From Diabrotica undecimpunctata (lineage: Eukaryota > Arthropoda > Insecta > Coleoptera > Chrysomelidae), in NCBI RefSeq assembly GCF_040954645.1, contig NC_092803.1:61153984-61217983 (forward strand): a DNA stretch of 64,000 nt, read 5' to 3'. Positions within the stretch are counted from its first letter, which is position 1, and every line of letters begins with the position of its first letter. The position numbers were made by a program, and so were the translations under genes. The notes under the pieces were generated by a model. The model was not told the DNA's origin, did not search any database, and saw nothing but the letters and a program-made list of their open reading frames with translations. Below, one piece after another: positions 1 through 10,230 of the stretch.

Positions 1-118
1 ACTTATATGATATTATAAACTTGATGACCACAGTGACAAAATAAAGGAAAATAATGTATGGGCAGCTATTTATGAAAAACTAATTGAAAAGAAAACCAGT
101 TTCGGATAAAAATAAAAT
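1..118 (+). pseudogene. MADF-domain fragment of a Harbinger partner gene
   Basis: Translation with one frame change gives a stretch beginning LYDII, then DDHSDKIKENNVWAAIYEKL, which follows the MADF pattern (LYD..., then N.AW..I...L). MADF proteins are DNA-binding partners of PIF/Harbinger transposases in insects. A stop follows near 107 and a possible donor (GTGAGT) lies at 121. The C-terminal BESS-like piece is at 842-1030 on the same strand, and a Harbinger transposase fragment lies between them on the other strand. This is a decayed remnant, and it is cut by the window edge. Confidence 0.4.
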
Positions 119-205
119 CGGTGAGTTGTTAATGTGAATGTATTTTTTATTTTCAAAGACAAATAATAGCAAATAGATATACAGCTAGTTTATATAATAC
201 TCAAT

Positions 206-607
206 TGCAATCTAGTTTTTCTTCTTCACTCACAAAGTAATTTGCGAAATTCTTCTTCGATTTTTAATAACATAGGTCTACCTCGACGAGAATTCTAAGT
301 TGATTTTATTATAGAGTTTAATGTACATCCACGAAAGTAAACACGTAATTACTATTGTCACACACGAATAAAAGCATTATATAATAATTCTTTGTTTATG
401 GTAGATACCTTTTGAAACTTATCGACACCACTAAAACAGAAATGACTTTTTAATAAGCTTAAGATAAGGTTTTCTGCAATAATTTGTTGGCAACTATACA
501 TACATATATTTTTACATACATCTTTCACTACTATACTACCAATTGTAATAGTTACAATTCTCAAACTATATTGCAAATCCATGAATGTTTGTCCAGTGGC
601 TAAGTAC
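206..607 (-). pseudogene. PIF/Harbinger (HARBI1-type) transposase fragment
   Basis: On the minus strand an exon opens after an acceptor (CAG at 610-608) and reads YLATGQTFMDLQYSLRI, then IGSIVVKDVCKNI. This matches the HARBI1 pattern 'RFLATGxSFxxLxxxFRI...I..IV..VC..I', the helix-turn-helix part ahead of the DDE domain. The frame stops at 358. A further tail, RRGRPMLLKIEEEF then RKLLCE and a stop, reads in another frame near 206-280. The DDE core is missing. The intron position equals the one in the Harbinger fragment at 44733-45050, where the upstream exon ends ...RLAVCLR. Confidence 0.6.
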
Positions 608-841
608 CTGAAAATAAAAATAGCCATTACAGAAGAAATGGAAAGTATTAATAGATGGGTTAACAAGTTATTCAACAAAAATTAAACCAAAGAGTGGTTC
701 GCTATAATATACGCTACCCATATTACAGGCAGTTATTATTTTTAAAGGTCATTGGAAGAAACAACTGAAGGGAATATAAATAAATAATAATAAAGAAATA
801 ATAAAGAATCTGCAAAAAAGTGTTAGTGTTTTAAAAAGAAA

Positions 842-1030
842 ATTTAATAAAATGACGAGGACTTGATTCAAAAATTATCTAAACGCTTTGAAGAAAAACC
901 CAGTTTAAATCTTGCTCTAGAAGATGAGACAAATTAATAATTGTTCTTATTATCACTAGCTGGAGAGTTAAAAAAAAGTTAAAGATCAATATAAATTAGA
1001 TGCTTGGTCAGAAATTATCAACGTAATTAA
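842..1030 (+). pseudogene. BESS-motif fragment of a Harbinger partner gene
   Basis: The translation includes LALEDETN, two stops, then LFLLSLAGELKK. The second part resembles the BESS motif (D..FLLSL...L) that ends MADF-BESS proteins. With the MADF piece at 1-118 it suggests one broken gene with the transposase fragment between the parts. The stops make it non-functional. Confidence 0.35.
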
Positions 1031-1040
1031 ATGAAACACA

Positions 1041-1649
1041 ATAACATGATAATAAGTAATAGCAAAATTAAGTAAGCAACTATAACATTAATATTGAGAG
1101 CGAGATTGACAAAATAAATATTATATTGAGACGTTAATGCCACTGGGTGTAACCAATCTAATGGAAACTGCATCATATAATCACTTAGTAATTAGTCTAT
1201 GGTATATTACAGAGTCATGTTAAAATTAAATTATCTTACAACAAAACAAAATTATTACTTACATATCAGATACAGGTCTCTATAAACTAAGGTAATCATG
1301 AAAACCACCTTTCTCCTCGTGGAATCCATTCAATCAAAACCCGGAATATACAACTATTATATTTTATGTATATTATTATGTCAATATGTAGCGAGATGTT
1401 TTATATTTTTATACATAAAAATCTTGTGTCAAGGTGTTTGTCCAATCTAATATTCAACAATCACTGAACCATTTGCAATAAAATTGTGTGAAAGTGTATT
1501 TGTTGGTCCAACTTAAGAGATGGGATATTTTTTATCTTGATGAACGATCCCTATTTTTTTTAGTTGTAAATTCGAAATGTTTTATTTGACAGTTTTAGTT
1601 CATTTGATACGTTTGTTAAACGCCATTTTGTGATATTTTATAACTACAT
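1041..1649. other. AT-rich stretch without recognised gene
   Basis: No coding pattern, inverted repeat or known element end was seen. It separates the Harbinger remnant from the large TIR element that begins near 1651. Confidence 0.4.
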
Positions 1650-1651
1650 AT

Positions 1652-1684
1652 GAGAACCCTAGAAGTATAAGGGTATAAGTGACA
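1652..1684 (+). repeat. Left terminal inverted repeat of the DUF7869-like element
   Basis: GAGAACCCTAGAAGTATAAG and the following bases to 1684 pair with the inverted copy at 5711-5748 with few mismatches. Confidence 0.6.
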
Positions 1685-1983
1685 AAAAGTAAATTTTAAG
1701 TAAACGACGTTCAAAGTTAAACTTTCACTATAATTGCCATGATTTTTTAATGCTACTTTTTCTTCTTCAATTAAGTAACTTTAGGCATCATTATTATTAT
1801 TTGTAACAAAAAATTATAATTTTATTATTTTGTAGCTTATTTTGTAGCTATTTTTAGGTTGCTAAGTAGCATTTTTACCCTTTTACTTCTAAGAAATGCA
1901 ACACAAAGGTAAAAAATGTAAAAGGATCATAAAGTTTTTGTACAAATTTATTTTTCACCGTAACACTAATACGTAATTGACTT

Positions 1984-3640
1984 ATGATTCATCGACATCA
2001 CTGTCGTAATGGTGATCCAAATCGTTATTTTTGACATGTGATTCTTCTAAGTTTACTAGTTCTTCAGCTTGTTGGCCATCTTGTCGTAGATTTATGAAAA
2101 ACTCATGGTACGTAGTTGACTAACTGTTGAAGATTTGTATATTTAGCTTGCTTAGTTAGAGGCCTTTTGTCAATCGGTACTGGCAAGAGATCTGGCAGAA
2201 GGACGGAGTTTTTGTCAGCTCGAGTGGGTTTCATAGATAGCTCACTAAACTCTTTTATGATACCTCGAGCTGTTTTCTTGTAAAACAGGGTTAAAGGTTT
2301 GTCCTGTTGAAAATGTAATAATTTTCCATCTGTACTGTAAAGAACTTTCTACTTGTAGAACTTACCAGCTCCATCCAATGTTGAGGTACATACAGGTCCT
2401 TTTTGGTTCTTTTCTTTTTAAAATCTATCAAACCAAAGTCTTGGCCACACTCATTATATGAATAACCACTTATAAAAAAGCGATGATCTACTGTTTGAAT
2501 ATTAGTGTTTTTGACAATTTAGAGCTAAAATTTGACTGTCAGAGGACTCTTATTTTGGCTTCCACAGTTGTCGCTAAATGCAGTTATGTGTTTGACAGAT
2601 GGCGGAAGGCTTCTGATATATTTAGAAGACAAGATGATGTTTTCTGACATACACGTGAAACCTGACCTTCGGGCCACATAAAGAAATGGATCGTTCCAGT
2701 CTGTAGATTATGGACCCCTAAGTTATACGTTTATAGTTGCCTTGAATAATATGCTTTTGAAGCTGACACATCAGGACATGTATAGTTTTTGTCTGTCGAA
2801 GATGATCGCAACTTTGCTAGCATCCTTTAGATCATGACACTCATCTTTTGCCGTTTATACGGCTTCCGCCTTACGCAAGTAAAAGTCTTTTTCTGTCTTG
2901 CGCTAAAGCGTTTTCTTATTTTTATCTGAAATTTGTCACATTTATCACAGAAGTCTGTACTTTGTCTTTTGAAACTAAGGTTGAACTGAGTAATAAAAAT
3001 ATTCCTCTAAAAGCTTTCACTTCCGAGTTCTTTCTGTTTATCCTCCTTACAGAAATCACAATAAAGTTTGTACATTATTTTCAAATTACATTCCTGAGGA
3101 AGATAACTACTATTCGGAGTCTTATTTATTTCGGATTTTTTTATGATTTCAACTGCCTTTCAGAAATTTTGTTTTAGGGTGATTTCTTTTCTCTTTTGTC
3201 TATGCATGATACGCCTGAGGAGACTTTTTTTTTTCAACTACATTTTGTAAACGTTTGTTGGAGACATCAAGAGTTTTCATAATAAACTGTTTACATACTC
3301 CAAAATCATCAAGAATATAAACACATGACACCTCTCTGTTGCTAAATGCATTTAGTTTTTTTTCTTTTTATAAGCTCAGTCTGTATGGATCGATTTAGAA
3401 AAGCTGTTTGGAGATTCCAGTGCCCAATGCTCAGTACTCTTTAAAAATTGATAGTCTTTGTTTTTGCGAAATATTATTGATACATTTTTCCTACAATGAT
3501 GATTTTCAAGTTCTCGTAACTTTTTTGCTTCATGAGTATTGTGTTTTGTGTTCATGTCAGCTTACCTGAATTTATTGCAATTTTGGCCCTTTTTCCCTGG
3601 CCTCCGAATCCGAAACGAACTCTGCTTGAAAACAATGTAG
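1984..3640 (-). pseudogene. Decayed DUF7869-like gene, copy 1
   Basis: Minus-strand frames near 2530-2700 read GQVSRVCQKTSS, ITAFSDNCGSQNKSP and, further on, FFISGYSYNECGQDFGLID. These follow the family pattern 'W.EG.ASRG..EI.SCL', '.YSD.C.GQN+N', '+F..PGH+Y...D..FG.IE'. The conserved D, QN and GH-type positions suggest an RNase H-like fold, which is inference. A C-terminal part near 2150-2320 reads LLPDLLPVPIDKRPLTKQAK, typical of the same insect family. Stops and frameshifts are frequent. The name follows a poorly characterised Pfam family and was recalled, not searched. Confidence 0.5.
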
Positions 3641-4296
3641 TTTATAATAACATAAAACGCTGCAGGTTACATTAACCCTTTCACTATTTTTGTACATCAC
3701 CATGTACATTGAATTTGATTGCCTTATATGAAATTCAGAATTATTTATCTCCTAATCTACATTTGTACATCAGAAAGTACAACCAATTTTAAAGTTTTTA
3801 GGTTGGTAGTAAGTGCGATAAAGTTTGACAATAGACGTTAGTCAACATTTAAAACGTGAGTGGCGTGTTGTGCAAACAGGTGCATTTTAGGTTATGTGAT
3901 ATATTTTACGTTTTCTTGTAAATCTACTAAAATTAGAAGTTTTATGATTTGCTATTGGTAAGTACATGTTTCAACGTTGGAGTTCCATAATAATTTATAA
4001 TGCTTTATATAATACAAAGTCCACAGATGTAGTTTGAATTAGTATGTACATTACCATGGACAAACGCAGTTTGTGGACAATATATTATAAGACCATGTTT
4101 TTGCAAAAGTTATAAATTTTATTTCTATTTTGTATTAGTAGTGTCGGTATGGTGGAGACGCGAGACAATAAATTGTTGAGGGAGGGGCACCCCTAAAAAT
4201 TGACTAAATTTAGTTTTCAAAAGTTTTATTTTTTTTGTTTTATATGGATATTTACTAATGTTTGTCCTTCATACGTTTGTTTTTGTTTTTTAGGTA

Positions 4297-4539
4297 ATGG
4301 CAAACGCAAGAAAAAATTCAAAAAGAAAGCTAACCCAAGAAGAACTTCTTTATTATCTTGAAAACGATGATGTTTCAGATATTGAGTACCTGTCAGATGA
4401 TGATGATGGTTGGGAGTCAGACGAAATATCTAGAGAACAAAGAAATAATGACATTCTAGATGTAACTATAGATAAAAATAATGGAAATGAAAATGAGCCT
4501 GAAAACAGCGACGTTGAAGATGTAGATTTGGCAGATTAA
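4297..4539 (+). pseudogene. piggyBac transposase N-terminal fragment
   Basis: The frame of 80 codons has a basic start (MANARKNSKRK), then an acidic region rich in D and E (YLSDDDDGWESDE). Acidic N-termini of this kind are common in piggyBac transposases. An AG acceptor-like site directly precedes the ATG region (TTTTTTAGGTAATGG). The frame ends in TAA at 4537-4539 and does not reach any catalytic aspartate. It may be expressed as a short acidic peptide but is unlikely to be an active enzyme. Confidence 0.6.
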
Positions 4540-4655
4540 GAACAAAGGTTGGGGCTAATTGTAAATGGTGAAAATATGGGGGAAAATGACAAAGATGAGT
4601 TGAAAAGAAACCAAATAAATTTTGAGAAAGATGGGACAAAACAAGAAAAGAATAT

Positions 4656-5182
4656 GTGCAGATTCCCAGGCCTGAAGCTATAAGACGATGCAACAGTAAC
4701 ATGGGAGGCGTCGACAAGTTGGACTTCTTACTAAGTCTATACCGATCCTATGTCAGATCAAAGAAATGGACTGTAAGAATGATCACTCATGCCATTGATT
4801 TAGTCCTGGTAAATTCATGGCTTGAGTATCGCACTCAAGCTATTCTTTTGGGAGTAAACAAGAGAGAAATCCTTGATTTGTTAGCTTTTCGCCAAGAAGT
4901 GGCCGAAAATCTAATCTGCGGTAAATGTGCTCCTAAAAGAGGCAGGCCTTCAAAAAGCTTCGAGGATCCAGGTCCCTCCAAAAAAAAACTGAAATAAGGC
5001 CTCTAAAAGACCTTAGATTTGATGAATACCATCATCTTCCACAGTATGATGATAAAAAGGAAGCCTCAAGATGCAAAAATGAGGGGTGTAAGAGCAGGAC
5101 ACATATATTTTGTCAAACATGCAAAGTTCATTTATGTATTTTAAAGGAAAGGAATTGTTTTTCCACATTTCATACAAAGTAA
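4656..5182 (+). pseudogene. piggyBac transposase C-terminal fragment with cysteine-rich tail
   Basis: The frame 4656-4997 reads GGVDKLDFLLSLYR and then SKKWTVRMITHAID, the conserved 'GGVD..D.....Y......KKW...........V..N' block at the end of the DDE_Tnp_1_7 domain. After a frameshift near 4990 the sequence continues to a cysteine-rich tail (CKNEGC, then HIFCQTCKVHLC) ending in TAA at 5180-5182, as in the DNA-binding C-terminal finger of piggyBac enzymes. The central catalytic aspartates are absent because the element lost roughly 300 codons between 4539 and 4656. Confidence 0.8.
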
Positions 5183-5710
5183 ATGTTATAATTTATATTA
5201 CTTTTGACAATGATCTGATTTATAAGAGTTTCTAATAAAAAATTAACACTCAATGGTTTTTTTTACTTCCATGAACTTTTTTTGTCCATTGTGATGGACA
5301 TCCTGTACTGGAAGGGTGGGGGTAGTTAAATTCTTTTTATCTAAAAAAAATAATCTATAGTGCAACAATACTTTGTATGCCAAAAATTAGAATTTTTTAA
5401 TCACTCTAAAGGGAAGTGATAGTGAAAGGGTTAAAGTATTACTTTAACAACAAAATAATATTGCTTTAGAGGAGCTATACCAGTACCCATCCAAAATGAT
5501 AACAAACTCAACTAACAGTCTGACACAATGGAAAAGAGGTACAAGGCACTTTTATCTCTTCTCTTCCAAGCTTTCATAGTTGGCTTCGAGGCTAAGTAAC
5601 TTGCCGCTAGAAAGCAGCACTTGTTAGACTTATCGCCTATATTTCTTGATCTCCAAATGGAATGAAAGATTTCCAGTTCAGCGATGCAGTTTTTTCGATA
5701 TTTACAAAAA

Positions 5711-5750
5711 TGTCACTTATACATACCTCTTTACTTCTAGGGTCCTCATA
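5711..5750 (-). repeat. Right terminal inverted repeat of the DUF7869-like element
   Basis: This is the inverted counterpart of 1652-1684. On the + strand it reads TGTCACTTATACATACC and ends TTCTAGGGTCCTC. Confidence 0.6.
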
Positions 5751-6086
5751 TGAAATATGATAATAAACATCGTTTTATGTTTTTATAACTTAATCTACTG
5801 AGATGATAATCTATTTACAGTCGTTGAGTTGTGCCAAATGTAGGCAACTTACAGTTATTTTAAGAAACGCTGAGAAATCATTCCACTTAATATTTCCTTA
5901 AAGTAATGTCGACTTTAAACTATATGATTTATCATGTGATTTGTCATATGATTTGGTCATGAAGTGAAATTTACATGTTTACACTGTGTGATTTGTCATA
6001 TGATTTTGTCATAAGCACTGTCATGCTGCTCGTCATAGCTTGTCACAGGAGAATAGGACGGTACCTATTCCGAATGATAAAATCAT

Positions 6087-6795
6087 TAGAGACCGACCGA
6101 TTAATCGGCATCGGCTTCGGCCACCTTCGGCCAATATTCAATATTTAAACCTTCGGCCAAAATTCGGCTTCGTCCAAAACAAAGCCGAAGGTTTCGCCGA
6201 AGGTGGAATAATAAAATGCTCTGTCAGTATACTATACGATAGAAATGAAATAATCTCTGAACAATATGCTTCGGCGAGTCTTTGATAATTTGAATAGTAT
6301 TTACACCCTATTTTATACCCTTAACTAAAACGTTTTACAAACTTTCAGGTCAGGTAGTAGGTAGGATATAAACTTTAACAATAGGCCAAGATGTCTCAAA
6401 GATCATCATTTGAGTATTTCTCACGTAGTAAAATTCTGATAATAATAATTTTATTGTATTTGTTAAAAACTCATGACTCCTGGTGTTTTGACTAGATACC
6501 TAAATGGCAAAACATCGACCATCAACTATGAATGTTTCGACTTTAATGTTTTTTATTGTTATTTATTTTTATTATCGCTTCTATTACCAAATAATGTATA
6601 AATGTTTAACTTTTTTATCTCATAATTTCATATTTTTGTTTATCATATATCAGGTAATAAAAATATAATGCACATTATTTAAATTATTAACATATAATAG
6701 GAATAGGTATATTTTTAGTCACCTTCGGCTTCGGCCGAAGGTATCCTACAGGCCGAACTTCGGCATCGGCTTCGGTATATGATTTTCGGTAATAA
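6087..6795. repeat. TTCGGC-rich island
   Basis: Two clusters, 6087-6215 and 6719-6795, are dense in TTCGGC/GCCGAA motifs (for example ATCGGCATCGGCTTCGGCC and ACCTTCGGCTTCGGCC). They face each other around about 500 bp of plain AT-rich sequence. The base composition is very unlike the surroundings. The layout suggests subterminal iterated motifs of a DNA transposon, but no transposase was recognised inside. The frame at 6040-6285 (LRPKFGFVQNKAEGF) is probably a by-product of the repeats. Confidence 0.45.
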
Positions 6796-7026
6796 TACGG
6801 GTAACACCAACATATTTAAATACCACGCCTTATTCTTATGTCAATTCAGCAACATTCCCTTACCGAGAGACATTCTTTATTTATTTTTTGTTTGTTGCAT
6901 TGATATTGAACCCATTATCTAATGTGTGCTATTGTGTCGTATTTTTCTTTTATTATTTATTTAGTTTATTTTATTCTTAGTTCAGTGTTTTATAGTCTTC
7001 TTAGTCATGATTTTAGTTTAGTTTAT

Positions 7027-7221
7027 TTAATTATTTTTAATTTGGTATAATATCAACACTAAATTTGATATATCCTGTCCACGATTTCTTCGTAAGAGCC
7101 ACCTGCGAGCCCAAAGGCGTCTGATCTTTTTCTTCTTACTGCTGTACGCTGTACGCAGTTGTTGCCGGCGTATTAGTATTAAAAGTCGGGATGTCAATGC
7201 AATCAAAGATTTATTGTCCAT
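7027..7221 (-). pseudogene. Possible Harbinger transposase N-terminal exon fragment
   Basis: The 64-codon minus-strand frame starts MDNKSLIALTSRLLILIRRQ and continues RRLWARRWLLRRNRGQDISN. The 'RR.W.R.WL.RR...' block resembles the start of PIF/Harbinger transposases, just ahead of the helix-turn-helix. The start recurs at about 8110-8160 in the second copy of this repeat, with a stop. Identification rests on one short block. Confidence 0.3.
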
Positions 7222-7455
7222 TATAATAGTTTAAAAATCTAATAGTTAATACCTATACTGTGTCTAATATCTCTATGACCATAAACAAAAACAAAAATCA
7301 ATAAAACCTCACTCATTGTCACTCATATCATAAGTCATAACTTATCATGCAGTACAAACACGATTTTTTAAAACATCATAGAAACGTGGAATCATAACAA
7401 ATCTCATATGATATTGTCATATGATAAAATCATGTAGGTAGTGTAAAGTCTGCTT

Positions 7456-8130
7456 TAGAAAAGATACAGAAATAAACAAAAAGATAAATGGGTAAAATTA
7501 CCTAAGATAAGATAGAAAAAGGGCACCACTTAACTTTTTGGGGTTCAAGGCGAAAGTTAAGAAACCTTAGAAACGAAAAAGAGATAAGGAAATATATTTA
7601 GGTTCTGAGACCAAATCCAAGGAAAGATATCAACAGTTAATTATTAAATAAATTTGGTCAACACACTACCTACACAAATAATAAATATATTAGGTGGACT
7701 CCGTTCACCTACTTACCTACGAAACTAAATCAGCCTGATCCTTCTCCTGGTCGAAGGTATAATACTAATTTAATGTAATAAGCCAATATTCAGAGGTATT
7801 ATTTTATCAGGAAACTTATTAGGAGTTAGGAGCCGAGAAATAAAATTCATGGATAAAACAAAGCAATGTATTCAACAACACGATTAAATTTGGATAAATC
7901 TGAATGTAAACACAAGTAAAATAAATGCACCATCAATTAATAAATGGCTGTATACATATAGAAATAAACAGTATTATGATTAAGAAATACCTTTACAAAT
8001 ACAATAATAAAGGCATGCACAAATTAAATTATCAGCGAAGAGATCTTAATAGTATTTAAAAAAATTCAACTAAAGCTGATTAAAGAAATCTCTCTTCGCT
8101 GTTTATGGGCTTATCTCAAAGTCAGGAAGC
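7456..8130. other. Anonymous AT-rich sequence
   Basis: No coding pattern was recognised. A short inverted match (CAGCGAAGAGA near 8033 and TCTCTTCGCTG near 8092) could be the stem of a small hairpin. Confidence 0.3.
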
Positions 8131-9294
8131 CAATGCAATCAAAGATTTATTTTCCATTATAATAGTTTAAAAATCTAATAGTTGATACCTATACTGTGTC
8201 TAATATACAGTCTGTCCCAAACCCTTCTTTCAGTGCGTCACTAATTTTGACGTCATATAGGATTTTAAGAATGTCGAGAATTATTGCATGGCATTTTAGT
8301 TAAATCTGACAGTTGAAGGATCGTAATCGGCTAAATGTGAAAAGGTTATTTTTTGAAAATGTGGAGTAAAAAGAATTCAATTTTTTTTTTAATTTACATA
8401 TTAGAGGTCCCGTCCTGTATAAAAATTTTTATTGTGCATTATATTGGAACGGCAGTTTGTCATAATTCCTATTCTATACACTCCAAGGAAAGTGCTTAAT
8501 TAGCTAAGATTTATTTATGTATTTATTATTATTTATTACAAACACTATGGCTAAAATGTATAGTATTTAAACTACTAATGTGAATATTTTTTAGAATAAT
8601 TTAAAACTTACTTCACGAACGGCAGAAACTGGTAATAAAGTTGTCCCAGCCTCTTTTTCTAATTGAAAATAATTTAATAATTTTAATATTAGTCTTTGTT
8701 CATTCTCGGTATATCTCGGCATATTTAAAATATTTTTATGACAATAAATACAAAATTAAATTTTCACTGTAAAATGTCTAAAAATACTATCCTGGAATGA
8801 CAATTATCATTTTATCAGTTGACATTGTCAAAGTACTGTCACTATCGAGATCATCTGCGTCAAATTATATTTATGCGCATCATTGATTGGATATCTATTT
8901 AGCGTATTCTAAACTCCGACCAATTATATATCCGTAAGTAGAATTCGCTTTAATATGCAAATACCCGTGAACGAAATATAATTTTCTAAGTTCTATGTAT
9001 AATAATCACAGACTCACGTTTTTTTCTGTCACTTCTAGCTTAATGCGTTAGAGAGAATTCGATAAACTGTGACGCACTGAAAGAAGGGTTTGGGATGAAC
9101 TATATCTACGACCATAAACAAAAAGAAAAATCAATAAAACCTCACTCATTGTCACTCATATCATGTCATAACTTATCATGCAGTGTAAACACGATTTTTT
9201 AAAACATCATAGAAACGAGGAATCATAACAAATCTCATATGATATTGTCATATTATTATGATAAAATAATGTAGTGTAAAGTCTACTTAACGAA
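8131..9294. repeat. Second copy of the 7191-7452 repeat, interrupted by a TIR element
   Basis: Sequence 8131-8205 matches 7191-7267, and 9103-9294 matches the following part of 7191-7452. The two halves are separated by the element at 8206-9102. The uninterrupted copy at 7191-7452 is therefore the empty site, which defines the insert's borders. Confidence 0.75.
8206..9102 (-). mobile_element. 0.9-kb TIR element with TA target duplication, copy A
   Basis: The ends are near-perfect inverted repeats. The shared core is CCCAAACCCTTCTTTCAGTG followed by CGTCAC, at 8215-8240 and inverted at 9070-9095. TA flanks both sides, and comparison with 7191-7452 shows a single TA at the empty site. Length is 897 bp. 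A second copy in the opposite orientation is at 32687-33587. On the minus strand it carries the same truncated reading frame as copy B (start MPRYTENEQRLILKLLNYFQ) running into a splice donor. Likely a non-autonomous member of the Tc1/mariner (IS630) group. Confidence 0.8.
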
Positions 9295-9424
9295 TAAAAT
9301 CTAATATTATTCAATATTAATATCTCAAATACAAAGTAATGATTTGAAATGAATTTCAGTATTTATTGAAAATCTAGCAACACTGTTTTGTGAATTTAGA
9401 AATTTATTTTTTGTTCATTTGATC

Positions 9425-9730
9425 AATACATTATATGGTGTAAATAAATAAATTTTGATTAGCGGTAATTAGTTTTACTATACACCAAACAAATGGTGAT
9501 GGCCCAATAGCTATTTTGTAAATAAAAATCTTTCTATTTGTAAATACAAATCTATAGACGATTATACAATTTCAAAAATATAAACATTAAACCTTTAATT
9601 TATTGTTTCACGCTGTTTTATTTTGCATGTGTTAGTGGCGAATAATTTTTATTTTACAGACACTTCCAGTCTGTCAAAATGTAACTAACTTTACAAACAA
9701 AAATAATTGCTAAATTTAGGGCCGGTTTTA
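9425..9730. repeat. Dispersed repeat related to 34120-34310
   Basis: Shared blocks with the sequence just upstream of Cap-G exon 1 include ATGGTG.A.ATAAATAAAT, CGGTAATT and CAGTCTGTCAAAA(T/A)GTAACTAACTT. The two copies differ in internal length. No open frame was recognised. Confidence 0.5.
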
Positions 9731-9847
9731 CAATTCAAGTAATTTTATATCATTTAATCAATAATTTTAAGACTTTCATTGTCAAATTGTGGTCAGTTCG
9801 CTAAGTTTATATTTTAGTTTTTAACTTTGTGGCATTCAAATATCGAG

Positions 9848-9873
9848 CCCTTTCAGGAAAAACATCGTAACCA
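9848..9873 (+). repeat. Left TIR of the 9.85-12.84 kb element
   Basis: CCCTTTCAGGAAAAACATCG continues to TAACCA. It pairs with 12815-12840 in inverted orientation with one or two mismatches. Confidence 0.7.
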
Positions 9874-10230
9874 GCGAAAGTAAAATTTTACAGGAGAAGG
9901 TTTTTTTTTAATTAATATCCGTACCAATCATTATTGAAAGTAAAATAGTTTATATTATATTATTTGGTAGTGTGCTAAACAAATGACAAAAATAATTTAG
10001 TTATGTTTTATTTTTGTAATAGTACTGGTGCTTACGGTGTTGGGTTTTTCAAGTTTTTCGGCTTAAGTGTCACTTACGCTTTTTGTCGACATGGTTACGA
10101 TGTTTCGTGTGTTTAAATTTCAAGCATTCACGTTGTTTAAGATTTATTTTAATTGTGTTTTATTTGGTGAGAATCAATGAAAAATATTATGTATTAAAAT
10201 TATACATTTACCAAAAAAATAGATATAATT

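Larger units (their letters stand above)
3676..5430 (+). mobile_element. piggyBac-like element, internally deleted
   Basis: The element is bounded by TTAA at 3672-3675 and 5431-5434, the hallmark piggyBac target. The ends are CCCTTTCACTAT on the left and its inverted match AGTGATAGTGAAAGGG on the right, giving a 12-bp TIR. It holds the first and last parts of a piggyBac transposase but not the catalytic middle. At 1755 bp it is shorter than an autonomous element (usually about 2.4 kb or more). It is inserted in the larger element at 1651-5750, so it is the younger of the two. Confidence 0.9.
1651..5750 (-). mobile_element. Large TIR transposon with DUF7869-like gene (copy 1), carrying nested piggyBac
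   Basis: Inverted ends of about 33 bp face each other. The left end (1652-1684) begins GAGAACCCTAGAAGTA, and the right end (5711-5750), read on the minus strand, begins GAGGACCCTAGAAGTA. Both continue to TAAGTGACA. CATATG sits just outside both ends and may be a 6-bp target duplication, although its being a palindrome weakens this. Inside, on the minus strand, is a decayed DUF7869-like gene, and a 1755-bp piggyBac derivative is inserted in it. Without that insert the element is about 2.3 kb. The superfamily was not identified. Confidence 0.55.
5906..7455. repeat. MITE-like composite repeat with ATGATTTTATCATATGAC-type ends
   Basis: The left part (5906-6015) has several short repeats built on 'TGATTTGTCATATGATTT'. 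The right part (7376-7452) has their inverted form (ATATGATATTGTCATATGAT, then AAAATCATGTA). The outer ends on both sides carry GTAGACTTTA-like sequence. The right portion (7191-7452) recurs at 8131-9294, so this is a dispersed repeat. A small Harbinger-like frame inside (7027-7221) suggests a PIF/Harbinger relative. Confidence 0.4.

Noticed and set aside
2848..3177. 109-codon plus-strand frame rich in Phe and Leu
   Set aside because: It is antisense to the decayed DUF7869-like gene and has no recognisable domain.
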